Translations under genes and position numbers: made by a program
Notes under the pieces: generated by a model
Told to the model about the DNA's origin: nothing
Seen by the model: only the letters and a program-made list of their open reading frames with translations
Database searches by the model: none
In this document: positions 42,904 through 52,436 of the stretch, piece after piece
How positions within the stretch are numbered: the first letter of the stretch is position 1
Layout: each line of letters opens with the position of its first letter
From: Gammaproteobacteria bacterium
GTDB lineage: Bacteria > Pseudomonadota > Gammaproteobacteria > Competibacterales > Competibacteraceae
NCBI GenBank assembly: GCA_024235035.1
Contig: JACKNE010000010.1
Span: 1-64,000 of the forward strand
Reading direction: 5' to 3'
DNA: 64,000 nucleotides

Positions 42904-43520
42904 ATGACCAAACCACCGCGACTGGAAATCCCTGTTTGGGATCCTTGGAATTTGCGCCCTGTTCACTGGATTTTGATGCGGTAGCCTTCACGCTTCTTAC
43001 TTTACTGAATTGAGCTGTTTGAAGAGTTTCTATGGACAGATGGACGGGGCGCTGTTACAAACCATCCATGTCTGGTCGCTGTCATCGCCGGACTGCTGGT
43101 TTTCGCCTGATCTGGGTTTCTTCAGGCCCCGTTACGCTCGATTCAATGACTTCGTGCGCTGGTTGCAGTTTGGAGCTACACGCAAAAGGTGCTGACGCTG
43201 CGCGCGCGCCATCTCGGTCACAATCCTGCGGGCGGCGCGATGATCCTCATTCTGCTGCTGAGCCTGACCGTTACCATTGTCGCTATTTTGGTATATGGCG
43301 CCGACAGGAATGGGGCCCGCTGGCTGAGTATTGCTGAACAACGGCGACAGCAGCCTCATTGAGGTCATCAGGGAAATCCATGAATTATCAGCCAATTTTA
43401 CCTTGATTCTAGTGGTTGGGCATCTGACCGGCGTGATCTGGGAAAGCCTGCTGCACCGCGAGCCTCGCACAAGCCAGTCACCGGACGTAAGGCGTTGCCC
43501 TGAACAGCATTAGATCAGAG
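42904..43520 (+). pseudogene. Cytochrome b561-type protein, broken by indels
   Basis: Starts MTKPPRLEIPVWDPWNLRPVHW at 42904, with the heme-ligand HW. Pieces in other frames give LVAVIAGLLVFA, GPRYARFNDFVR, RYLGHNPAGGAM-like text, LILLLSLTVTIVAILVYGA and IHELSANFTLILVVGHLTGV. Together these cover the four helices of a diheme-free b561 membrane cytochrome that takes electrons to PepSY or c-type partners. Several frameshifts and internal stops destroy it. Confidence 0.75.
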
Positions 43521-43695
43521 GAGGACATATTGATGACTATATACGCCGACGTTTTTGTGGCGGGACTTTCCGGTCTGATCCTGTCGATTCCTCGTCCGGA
43601 CAGGCCAGACCGCCAATGGGCCGTTGCTAGCGCGTCTCAGTGCGCCCAATGCCGCAGTACCGATGGTCGGACGGTTGGCGACGCCGGAATAGCCT

Positions 43696-44030
43696 GTGAT
43701 GTTTTTCCAGGCGCCTCGCCCTTGCGCCGCCACGCTCGCACTATACTTGATCCTGCTTGCAGCAGGCTTGCTCGTGGCCGGACCCGGTGGTCTTGGCGGA
43801 CGCGATCAGCAAGGGGGTTCGCCGATTACGCGGCGCTGGGCAAGTCTGTCGCTTGGAAACCATCATCGCCCACCATCGCCATGACATCCGGATGGTCAGT
43901 TGCTGGAAGCAGAGCTGGAATTCGAGCATGGTCGCTATGTCTACGACCTCAAATTTTTGAAAATTGATGACGGCGTGGTGCGCGGGGTTTGAATGATGCT
44001 CACACCGGTGAGTTATGGCATCCTCGAGGA
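43696..44030 (+). pseudogene. Second PepSY-type periplasmic protein, broken by indels
   Basis: Begins MMFFQAPRP with a signal-like ALYLILLAAGLLVAGP. After frame changes it reads LETIIAHHRHD, DGQLLEAELEFEHGRYVYDLKFLKIDDG and DAHTGEL, matching the C-terminal PepSY repeat of small periplasmic proteins that accompany two-component systems. Between 43530 and 43695 a weakly supported frame could be another part. Confidence 0.7.
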
Positions 44031-44726
44031 ATGAAGAAGAACTGCGAATAATCAGCCGTCTGCTGTTGGTCGAACGATGTGCTGTTAGGCAGTCGGTTGC
44101 AGGTCGAGTTGGAGCAGGTCGGTTTGCGGTGGATATGGCGACCGATGGCATCGATGCCGAATTCGTAGAAGTCGGAACCTTACCACATGGTGGTGCTGGA
44201 TCTGGGATTTACCGGGTCGTCCTGGACTCGATGTGTGCTGCGCCGGTGGCGCGCAGCGGCTCTAAGTGCCGATGATTTTGACCGCCCGCGACGCCTGGCG
44301 CTGAAAAAGTGGATGGCTTTAAAGGTAGCGCGGACGATTATCTGAGCAAACCGTCCATACGGTGAATTGATCGTCCGGCTTCAGGCTTTGCTGCGACGCG
44401 GCATCTGCCCGGCCCGCCTGGTCCCGTTGCAGACAGCCGGTCTGGAATTGGATGAACGCAGACCGCACATTTTCACGCCTACGGTGGCGACTCTTCGAGA
44501 GCTAACCGGCTTTCGGTCCGACTGTTGCGCTATTTCGTACGGCATCCTGGCCAAAGTGTTGTCCGGGCGCGGATTACAGCCCGACAAATTTACGACTTCG
44601 AGACGGAACGCGACAGCAATGTGTTGGAGGTCTACATCAATCGGTTACGTCCCCGCAAGTTCCGGACGTGAACAGATCGTGACGCGTCGCGGCCAGAATT
44701 TATGTATTTGGGGCGACCTGACATGA
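44028..44726 (+). pseudogene. OmpR-type response regulator, broken by indels
   Basis: Fragments in shifting frames read LLGSRLQVELEQVG, DMATDGIDAEFV, YHMVVLDLGLPGRPGLDVLRRW (phosphoacceptor aspartate), ELIVRLQALLRR, LQTAGLELDE, ELTG, LSGRG and SNVLEVYINRLR-like, REQIVTRRGQ. This is a complete receiver plus winged-helix regulator in outline, with many small indels. Its stop overlaps the kinase ATG by ATGA. Confidence 0.75.
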
Positions 44727-46065
44727 CTTCTCTGCAAGCCCCGGCTGTCAGCTGGTGATCGTGGCGCTAGCCGTGCTGACTAATGGCGGTCGCTATAGGC
44801 GGCGGTTATTCGTTGCGTCAGTTGGCCGAGTTTCAATCGCAGTCCGACTCTGGAGCACGATTTGGAAACGCTACTGGCTGCGTTAGATTCGATGCAATGG
44901 GTCAGCCTCGGCTGCTGGCTGACTGACCGAATCGGCGCTTCTTTCCATCAGCCTATTCGGACGCTATTATCAGATTGAGGTTCCCGGTGACGAATTGTGT
45001 TCTCGTTCGTTGTGGGATACCGGGTGGCGCTGCCGCCAAACTCTTGCTGAGCGCTTCACCCGAAGTTTCATCGTATTCGAAAGTCAGCATCTGTTACTGG
45101 TTGGCCGCGCTTTTCGGGTCCAGGATCGGCCAGTCACCATTGCGGTGACTGAGGATTTCACGCCGGTGCGTCAAGGTATCCGCCGCCTGCTGCTAGAGTT
45201 TATCGGAGTCGCCCTGCTACTGTTCGGCGCCTTGCTGGTGTGCCAACGGTTGATCGTGCGCCGCGGGCTGGCGCCATTGGAAGAAGTGCGTCGTGAATTG
45301 CCCCGTCTGGCCTGTGGAGAAATTCCACAATTGTCGATTACCGTTCCAGATGAAGTGCGGCCATTGGTCGCTGAATTGAATCGGTTGCTGGCGCTATTGG
45401 AGCAACGTCAACGACGGGCGCGGCGCGCCCTGGGCAATCTGGCTCATGCTCTGAAGACGCCGCTGACGGTTCTGACCCAGCTCGCTGAGCACCCGCTTTC
45501 ACCTGATGATACCGGTGGCTGGGAACATCTGCGCCAGCAAATCCGGCAAATGCAGATGCTGACCGAACGTGAACTCAAACGCGCGCGTATTGCTGGTGGC
45601 GGCGTACCTGGGCGGCGAGTGTTGCTGGAGCGGGAAATCGCCGATCTGGTCGAGACTTTGCACCGCATCTATCGTCACCGGGATCTACGGTTTGAAATCC
45701 GGGTTCCGCCAGGTAGCGGATTTCCTGGCGACCGCGATGACTTGCTGGAGTTACTGGGTAACTTGCTCGACAATGCTTGCCAGTGGACGACCCGCACCGT
45801 GCGGCTGACCGTCGGTGCTGGGAGCGAAGATTTATGGCTGCGAGTGGAAGACGATGGCTCTGGTTGTTCGCCGGAACAGTTGGCGTTATTGCGGCGACGT
45901 GGCGTGCAGCTCGACGAATCCCATGCCGGACATGGCTTAGGGTTGGCTATCGCTGGCGATATCGTCGAACAGTATGGAGGAAGGCTGAAGCTCGGTCGCT
46001 CGGAGGCGCTGGGTGGTTTTCTCGCGGAGGCGACCTTGCCGACCGAGCGTCCCCCTGTCACCTAG
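44723..46065 (+). pseudogene. QseC/PhoQ-type sensor histidine kinase, 5' half broken
   Basis: From the ATG at 44723 the N-terminal membrane helix region shifts frame several times. From about 44995 the frame stays open for 356 residues to 46065. This intact portion contains a second membrane helix (LLLEFIGVALLLFGALLVCQ), the dimerisation segment LGNLAHALKTPLTVL with the phospho-accepting histidine, the N-box LLGNLLDNACQWT and the G-box GHGLGLAIAGDIVEQYGG. Its stop codon overlaps that of the convergent FHA gene in CTAG. The kinase core looks functional in sequence, but the sensor part is lost. Confidence 0.8.
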
Positions 46066-48818
46066 TACCCTTCGAAGGTAAAGCGCGCCGAGCCGATAGT
46101 CAGCGAATCGCCGGTTTCCAACACCAGCACCTCATTGGTCGCCAATCCGTGGCAACCGACCTGCACCGAACCCGATGCCGCCAGATTCTGAATCCAGTAC
46201 ATGCCATCGCGGAACAATAATTCCGCGTGGTGAGGCGCCACATCCGGCGCGTTGATGCGTAACCCATCCTGCGGAGAGCTGCCGATGGGTAGCCACTTGG
46301 GCACGTAATAATGTGCGATCTGCTGGTGGGCGGCGTCATCGCGTTCAAAACGGATATACAGCAATGCGCCCGTATTACCGATTCCGTTCATCTCGGCGAC
46401 TCGATCTTGCATCCGCGTCAGGTGCAAGTAGCGGTTACGGAGGTTCGCCCGCAATTCATTGTCGTCGGCGTGCTGGTCACGCTGGCGCAATATGTCCACC
46501 AGCTCAAGCAGATAGTGGCCGAATCGGTTACGCGGTTCCTGGGGATCCCAATCCAGGACTTCTCGTTCCCCCTTGCGATCCCAAGCCACAGATAGCCGCA
46601 GGTGATATAGGTCGCAGATATCGACCACATCATTGGCGGCCAATATTTCCCAGCGGCCCCGATCCAGCCGCTGACCGTTGTGTCCGGTATAGGTATGACC
46701 GTGGTCGCTAGCCGCCATCAACGCCAATTGGTCGCCCAGCGCACAAATGACGCAGTGCAGCCGGGAGATCCGGCTGTATTTCGGCACGAAACCCAGGTTG
46801 AAATCCCCGAACCCACTGCCGGCGGTAGCGCTTTGCCGACCAAAGATCATCAAGGGACGCGAGACCAGTTCGATGCGTGCTGGGGCTTGCGCGGGATCGA
46901 CCGCCAGTAGTAAAGCTCGAGTCAGCGGAGTGCCGCGACTCAGCGTCTGTTCGTTAGCCGCACGCAGATGTTGCGTGTGCTCAGGGTTGTCTTCCAGTTC
47001 GAGTAGCAGGGTGCAGGCCAGGCTACCATTCCTGGTCGCGCCTGCCAGCCATCCGCCAGGGTCCGATCCGGCCACCGGGAGATCCGGCCAGAAGCGATCG
47101 TAATGAGGTTCGACGCCAACCTCGACTGCCGTTTTCGAGTTATCTGGAACGCTTGGCGAAAAATCCAGGCGGATCTCCAACCGATTCGTGTAAGCGAACC
47201 ATTCGCCACGATGGTCGCAAAGTTCGAGTTCCAGCCACAACGTCGTGCGAGCCGATTCGGTGTGGAGCAAGCGGTAATCCAGATAGACCGGATGCGCATC
47301 CCGACCATCCAGCAAACGCACAGGGGGGGCTTGTCCATCCTGGGCGAAGATCAGATCAGGGCTGCGTACATGTAACCGGATTTCCCGGTAGAGCCACCAA
47401 GTTGGATTGATCAACAGAGCGCAGAGTACCCCGTCCCGCTCTGGCAATATCGGAGCAGCGGTTGCCAGACCGATCAGCACCGGTTGCCGAGTCTCCTGTA
47501 ATTGCGCAAATCTTCGCTCGCACTCATCCAGTTGCGCCGGATCATTGCTGTGTAGCCAACGCAAGTAGACATTGCGAAAATACCGCAGCGCCTCATAGTT
47601 TTGCCCTTCTTTACGATCTTGTTTCATGCCTAGATCGCTCAACAGATGCGCGAACTCGCGCAGGGAGCGCGATGCGGCGGTCGATTTGCGCGGTTCGGCG
47701 ACGGACTCGATCGGTTTGCCGGTTGACGACGGCGATGCTGGAGGCAATGATGGTTCGACCGGTGTCTCGTCGATCACCAGTTGAGTTGGCGGCGAGATTT
47801 CATCCACGGGCAGAATGTCAGGAAGCATTGCGTCCAGCGCTGGTTCAGCAGGGCTATTCGCATCGCTCTTCAAGGTCTCTTCCAGATCGAAGTCGAAGAC
47901 TAGGCCCAGCTCAGGAAAATCCAGCTCGGGTTCTCCCTTGTCAGCAATCAGCGGCGGTATCGTATCGGCGGTATACGGGAGGGCATCGGTGTTCGATACC
48001 GAGGGTTGTTGGGAAGGTTCATTGAGAAAACAGCTCCGAGCGGCTTCATCGACCAGTACCGGCGTGATCTCTGCTTTAGCTTCCAGGCCGGCAAAGAGCA
48101 GGAGGGTATCGCACAACATCACGATAGCGCGTGGAATGCCTTGACAATACCGGGCGATGCGCTCGGTTACGGTGTCCGGGGGCAAGCCGCCATCCCAATG
48201 ATCAGCAGTTTCGAACTGATGGCGGATGAGTGCTTTCGCGTCCTGGTCGCCTAATCCGCTGAGGCGGCAACGCGTTGCGATGCTGTTCTGAAGTCGGTGC
48301 AACTCGGGTTGGCGCAACTTGCCTTCGATGTCAGGCAAACCCGCCAATACTACTTGCAGGCGTTGGGTAGGAATCGCTGGCATTTCCAGGAAATCGTACA
48401 AACGGCGCAAGACGCCAAGGCGCAAATGATGTGCATCGTCGATCATGAGTGCGACGATCTGATTGCGGCGTGCACAGGCAGCTAACGCGTCCAACAACAA
48501 TCGGCTTTGCTGGCCGGCATCTAGATGGTCGGTCGGCAGTTCTAGATTGGCGCACAGATAATTGAGAATATCCGGAAAATCGAGACTGGCGTTGGTCAAC
48601 AACACGAAACGGATATCGTTGGCTTCCGCCATGCAACGGCGCAATACCAATGTCTTGCCGACTCCGGCCTCCCCAGTCAGCAGGATGATGCCCTGGCGCC
48701 CCCGGATACCTCCCAGGACATCAGCGCAGGCAGCCTCAAAAGCGGCATTCGGATAAAAACGCTTGGATTCCTTCGGGTCGAAGGGCTGATGATCAGAGCC
48801 GGTATTGATAGTGTGCAT
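46062..48818 (-). CDS. ExeA-like AAA ATPase with FHA domains
   Basis: A 918-residue protein. Residues 1-270 are an ExeA/GspA-type AAA ATPase with Walker A TGEAGVGKT at 49-56 and Walker B ALMIDDAHHL. A linker with many Pro, Ser and acidic residues follows (about 270-370). The middle holds an unassigned domain, then FHA-like regions: one with LMIFGRQSA and RISRLHCVICAL, and a C-terminal one with APHHAELLFRDGMYWIQNLAASG and GDSLTIGSARFTFEG. FHA domains bind phosphothreonine, which links it to the kinases and phosphatase across the divergent promoter region at 48819-48998. It could be an assembly ATPase controlled by phosphorylation; the target is unknown. Confidence 0.8.
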   Translation of the reverse strand: MHTINTGSDHQPFDPKESKRFYPNAAFEAACADVLGGIRGRQGIILLTGEAGVGKTLVLRRCMAEANDIRFVLLTNASLDFPDILNYLCANLELPTDHLDAGQQSRLLLDALAACARRNQIVALMIDDAHHLRLGVLRRLYDFLEMPAIPTQRLQVVLAGLPDIEGKLRQPELHRLQNSIATRCRLSGLGDQDAKALIRHQFETADHWDGGLPPDTVTERIARYCQGIPRAIVMLCDTLLLFAGLEAKAEITPVLVDEAARSCFLNEPSQQPSVSNTDALPYTADTIPPLIADKGEPELDFPELGLVFDFDLEETLKSDANSPAEPALDAMLPDILPVDEISPPTQLVIDETPVEPSLPPASPSSTGKPIESVAEPRKSTAASRSLREFAHLLSDLGMKQDRKEGQNYEALRYFRNVYLRWLHSNDPAQLDECERRFAQLQETRQPVLIGLATAAPILPERDGVLCALLINPTWWLYREIRLHVRSPDLIFAQDGQAPPVRLLDGRDAHPVYLDYRLLHTESARTTLWLELELCDHRGEWFAYTNRLEIRLDFSPSVPDNSKTAVEVGVEPHYDRFWPDLPVAGSDPGGWLAGATRNGSLACTLLLELEDNPEHTQHLRAANEQTLSRGTPLTRALLLAVDPAQAPARIELVSRPLMIFGRQSATAGSGFGDFNLGFVPKYSRISRLHCVICALGDQLALMAASDHGHTYTGHNGQRLDRGRWEILAANDVVDICDLYHLRLSVAWDRKGEREVLDWDPQEPRNRFGHYLLELVDILRQRDQHADDNELRANLRNRYLHLTRMQDRVAEMNGIGNTGALLYIRFERDDAAHQQIAHYYVPKWLPIGSSPQDGLRINAPDVAPHHAELLFRDGMYWIQNLAASGSVQVGCHGLATNEVLVLETGDSLTIGSARFTFEGY

Positions 48819-48998
48819 ATCCTCTCCCGCCAGTCGCTACTCACAAGTTTACGACGCTTAGTGTCAATCTCAACAGTCTCCACACGATGCTCTGTGCAGG
48901 CGCTCCAGGTTGCTATACTGTTTTGGCGTTGGCGCGTTCGCCACACCGGCTGCGCGGTAACATACAGATCTTAAATGATAATCTGATCAGCGCGCCGC

Positions 48999-50738
48999 GT
49001 GGCCGAGGATTCGAGTACGTCACTTTCTCCCCCTCCTATTGACCCTCTGAACGCCGGCGCTGCAAGCCCATCTGATCGTTCGGTCACGGCCTTGCAACCC
49101 GTGGCGCCTGTGAAACTCCCAGTGCGTCGTCGGTGGTTGCTGCGGCGGTTGCTCACGGTTGTTCACCAGTTGCTTGGGCTGCTGGCGGGTGGCTTGGTGG
49201 CCTATGTCCGCCACCGGCCTTCGGAGTGGCGACAGCGCCGTAGCCAGTGGCCGATTCGGTTGGCGGCGACGCTCGCGGAACGCCGACTTGACCCTAAGCT
49301 GGTCAATCTACCGTTCGCAGCGCAATTGCGTCATCGCTTGGAACGACTCGGACCCACTTATATCAAACTTGGCCAGATTCTGGCGGTTCGTGAAGATATG
49401 TTACCACACGCCATTACCGATGAATTGAAAAAACTGTTCGATCAAGCATCGATCGTCTCTTTTTCGATCATTCACGCCTCGATCGAAGCCGAGTTAGGGC
49501 GACCGTTATCCGAGTTGTTTCGGCAAATCGAAGAACAGCCTCTAGGTTCAGCGTCATTGGCGCAGGTGCATCGCGCGACCACCCGTAGCGGACAGGCTGT
49601 CGTGATCAAGGTGCTCAAACCAGGGGTCCGTGAGGTCGTGCTGGTTGATCTTCGGTTGTTGGGTTGGTTGGGCGCGGTGTTGGAGCCTTTCATGCCGCAG
49701 TACGAGATTGTCGCCATTATCGAGGAATTTCGCAGCTATACGGCGCGTGAGCTGGATTTGACCCTCGAAGCCGACAACGGTGATATCTTTGCCGCCCAGT
49801 TTCAGGACAGCCCGGCGATCGTCTTCCCGATCATGTATCGAGAACTCAGTACAGGCAGTGTGTTGACCATGGAGTTTTTAAACGGGTTCAAGCCGGGTGC
49901 GCCGGCCACCTTCGCCTTGGCGGAATCAGAGCGGTTGCAGATGGTGCATCTGGGCGCACAGGCTATCTTACGGATGCTGTATCAACATGGTTTTTTTCAT
50001 GCCGATCTGCACGCGGGCAATCTGCTGATCTTGCCGGGTCCCCCGCTGCGGGTCGGTTTCATCGATCTGGGGATGGTCGGGCGTTTCGAGGAGCAAACCC
50101 GTCGGCGGCTGCTCTACTACTATCATGCGCTGGTCAACGGCGATATCGAGAAGGCAGCGCAGCATCTTTGCGAGATTGCTCGACCAGGTCCCGGCGGCAG
50201 TGATCCAGCGGGCTTTCGGCGCTCGGTCGTGGAATTGTCGCAACGCTTTTTATTGCGCGCCGCTCGTGGCGAGTTCAGTGTCGCCCGGCTGATCCTGGAG
50301 TCGATGCGCCTCGGTGGTCGCCACCGTATGTATTTCCGGGTTGACTTGGTGCTGATGGTCAAGGCGCTGGTGACCTTTGAAGGCGTTGGGCGGATGGTCG
50401 ATCCTAATTTGGATGTGGTCGCGGTCTCGCGGGTCCACATCGGTCGCATTTTCCGCGAGCAGTTCCGGTTGACGCGACTGAGGCGAGAACTGTGGCGCAA
50501 TGGCCCGGAATTGCTGGATTTGGCCGGTCGGCTACCGGAGTTGCTGGTGCAATCCGGCCATCGGCTGGAATCCTCCACTACCTCGTTTTCGGCTCAACCG
50601 CCGCTGGCTGGGCTGCGTGGCGCGATCGTCGTCGCTGCTTGCATTCTCGGCGGAGTACTCTTACTACAGTCGCATGCTTGGCTGGCCGGCGGTGGGTTGC
50701 TACTGGCCGGATGGTGGATTTATTGGCGAGGTGACTGA
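48999..50738 (+). CDS. UbiB/ABC1-family kinase-like protein
   Basis: A 579-residue protein of the AarF/UbiB/ADCK family. The KxGQ motif is in YIKLGQILAVREDMLP, the alanine-rich loop in EEQPLGSASLAQVHRA, the lysine in VVIKVLKPGV, the catalytic aspartates in FFHADLHAGNLLI and GFIDLGMVG. Two C-terminal hydrophobic helices (IVVAACILGGVLLLQ and AGGGLLLAGWWIYW) anchor it. It starts at a GTG (48999). The N-terminal 45 residues are Pro/Ser-rich. Family members support ubiquinone synthesis, but its location in a phospho-signalling cluster and divergence from UbiB leave its substrate open. Confidence 0.85.
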   Translation: MAEDSSTSLSPPPIDPLNAGAASPSDRSVTALQPVAPVKLPVRRRWLLRRLLTVVHQLLGLLAGGLVAYVRHRPSEWRQRRSQWPIRLAATLAERRLDPKLVNLPFAAQLRHRLERLGPTYIKLGQILAVREDMLPHAITDELKKLFDQASIVSFSIIHASIEAELGRPLSELFRQIEEQPLGSASLAQVHRATTRSGQAVVIKVLKPGVREVVLVDLRLLGWLGAVLEPFMPQYEIVAIIEEFRSYTARELDLTLEADNGDIFAAQFQDSPAIVFPIMYRELSTGSVLTMEFLNGFKPGAPATFALAESERLQMVHLGAQAILRMLYQHGFFHADLHAGNLLILPGPPLRVGFIDLGMVGRFEEQTRRRLLYYYHALVNGDIEKAAQHLCEIARPGPGGSDPAGFRRSVVELSQRFLLRAARGEFSVARLILESMRLGGRHRMYFRVDLVLMVKALVTFEGVGRMVDPNLDVVAVSRVHIGRIFREQFRLTRLRRELWRNGPELLDLAGRLPELLVQSGHRLESSTTSFSAQPPLAGLRGAIVVAACILGGVLLLQSHAWLAGGGLLLAGWWIYWRGD

Positions 50739-50877
50739 AGTCTTCATCCAGTCGAGATACCATTCGTCCAATCGCGTTACGCTGATCGTGCATTCCAGGT
50801 CGGCAACGGGCAAGCTAGTCATTCCACGTTAAAAGCGCTCTCTTCATCCGAAGCGATACGCTAGGAGCACCCATCGA

Positions 50878-51573
50878 ATGCATGAACCCGAACTTTCCCG
50901 ACAGACGCCATTCGGTATCGATTTCAGTGTCGCCGAATTTGCCGACAACCCGGAACCGCGTTGCCCCTGTGTGTTACTGTTGGACAATTCCTGGTCGATG
51001 AACGGTCAACCGATTGCCGAACTCAATCAAGGATTGGCCATGTTCAAGGAAGAACTACTCGCTGACAGTCTGGCTGCCAAGCGGGTTGAAATCGCCATCG
51101 TCAGCTTTGGCCCGGTCGAAGTCGTCAACGAGTTCCAGACCGTTGAGCATTTCATTCCCCCGGAACTGACCGCGCAAAAGGATACGCCGATGGGGGTGGC
51201 CATCCGGCGCGGGCTGGAGTTGCTCGATCGACGCAAAGCGTTATACCGCGAAAATGGGATCCCTTTCTTCCGACCCTGGGTGTTCTTGATCACTGACGGC
51301 AGCCCCACCGACGATTGGAAAGACGCTGCCAGCGAGGTGCGCAAAGGCGAGGAAAGCCGGGCCTTCGCTTTTTTCGCCGTCGGTGTCGAAGGAGCCAATC
51401 TGGATATCCTGCAGCAAATCTCCTTGCGCCAGCCATTGCGGTTGAAAGGCCTGCGCTTCCGGGAAATGTTTCAATGGCTATCCAACTCGATGCGTTCGGT
51501 GTCACGGTCGGTGCCGGGCGCCGAGGTGCCGTTGAGTAACCCGACTTCTCCCGACGGTTGGGCCTCGGTGTGA
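50878..51573 (+). CDS. yegL: vWA-domain protein, YegL/TerY-like
   Basis: A 231-residue von Willebrand factor A protein. The metal-ion-dependent adhesion site is complete: LLLDNSWSMNG (DxSxS), the threonine in QKDTPMGVAIRRGLELL and the aspartate in VFLITDGSPTDDW. No signal peptide or membrane segment, so cytoplasmic. It is followed with overlap by a PP2C phosphatase and a kinase, matching E. coli yegL-yegK-yegI and the TerY-P triad described for Ter-linked systems. vWA proteins of this type are thought to scaffold the kinase and phosphatase. Confidence 0.88.
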   Translation: MHEPELSRQTPFGIDFSVAEFADNPEPRCPCVLLLDNSWSMNGQPIAELNQGLAMFKEELLADSLAAKRVEIAIVSFGPVEVVNEFQTVEHFIPPELTAQKDTPMGVAIRRGLELLDRRKALYRENGIPFFRPWVFLITDGSPTDDWKDAASEVRKGEESRAFAFFAVGVEGANLDILQQISLRQPLRLKGLRFREMFQWLSNSMRSVSRSVPGAEVPLSNPTSPDGWASV

Positions 51574-52436
51574 ATCTTGATGGGGGTTGGCGCACGGTCC
51601 AGGCCAGTGTCGCCGGTGTCGCCCATCGGACCAGCGGCGCCGAATGTCAGGATGCCTGCGCCGTCCGGCTCGCGCCCATGCCGGACGGTCGCTCGGCATT
51701 GGTGCTGGTCGCCGCCGACGGCGCTGGTAGCGCCGCCCAGTCACGCGCTGGAGCGGAACAAGCGTGTCAAACCTTGCTGATCGAATGTGCGGCCTGGCTA
51801 GCTCAAGCGACCGATGAGGATTGGCGGCCCAGCGCCGCTAGGCCCTGGCTCCACCGCCTCCAAACCAGCCTGGCGCAGCAGGCAACCGATGCTGAGCGAC
51901 CCCTTCGAGAATTCGCCTGCACTCTACTGGGCGCCATCGTGGCGACCGATCGGGCGCTATTCTTACAGATCGGCGACGGCGTCATCGTCATTGGCGACGG
52001 GTCTGGCTACCAACCGGTCTTTTGGCCGCAAGCGGGTCAATATCCCAACGAAACCTGGTTCGTTACCGATGCGAATGCGGCAAGCCGTCTAGAGTGCAAG
52101 GTATTTGCAGAACCCATTAACGAAGTTGCTCTGCTGACCGATGGGCTGCAATCGCTCGCGCTGCATTACCAAAGTCAACAGGCCCATGAGCCATTCTTCC
52201 GCCCACTATTCCAGAGTCTACGCGCTTATCCTGAAAGCGGCTGCCCAGCGGCGCTGACCCACGCGCTGGAGCAGTTTTTGGACAGCCCGGCGGTCAATCG
52301 ACGTACTCACGATGACAAGACGCTGATTCTGGCTAGCCGCTGGATTGCGCTGGAGAGTGCTCCGGCAACGCCGACCCAGGCCGAATGGCCAGGCGCGTCC
52401 GAGCTTCGAGACGGTGTCGATGACGAAGCTGTATAG
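51570..52436 (+). CDS. yegK: PP2C-type protein phosphatase, YegK-like
   Basis: A 288-residue phosphatase. HRTSGAECQDACAV and VLVAADGAGSAAQSRAGAEQA hold the metal-binding aspartates of the PP2C fold, with ALLTDGLQSLALHY and THDDKTLILAS at the C-terminal metal site. The start may be the GTG at 51570, whose GTGA overlaps the yegL stop, or a TTG at 51558. It overlaps yegI by 17 bases. The expected role is to reverse phosphorylation by the neighbouring kinase. Confidence 0.85.
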   Translation: MNLDGGWRTVQASVAGVAHRTSGAECQDACAVRLAPMPDGRSALVLVAADGAGSAAQSRAGAEQACQTLLIECAAWLAQATDEDWRPSAARPWLHRLQTSLAQQATDAERPLREFACTLLGAIVATDRALFLQIGDGVIVIGDGSGYQPVFWPQAGQYPNETWFVTDANAASRLECKVFAEPINEVALLTDGLQSLALHYQSQQAHEPFFRPLFQSLRAYPESGCPAALTHALEQFLDSPAVNRRTHDDKTLILASRWIALESAPATPTQAEWPGASELRDGVDDEAV

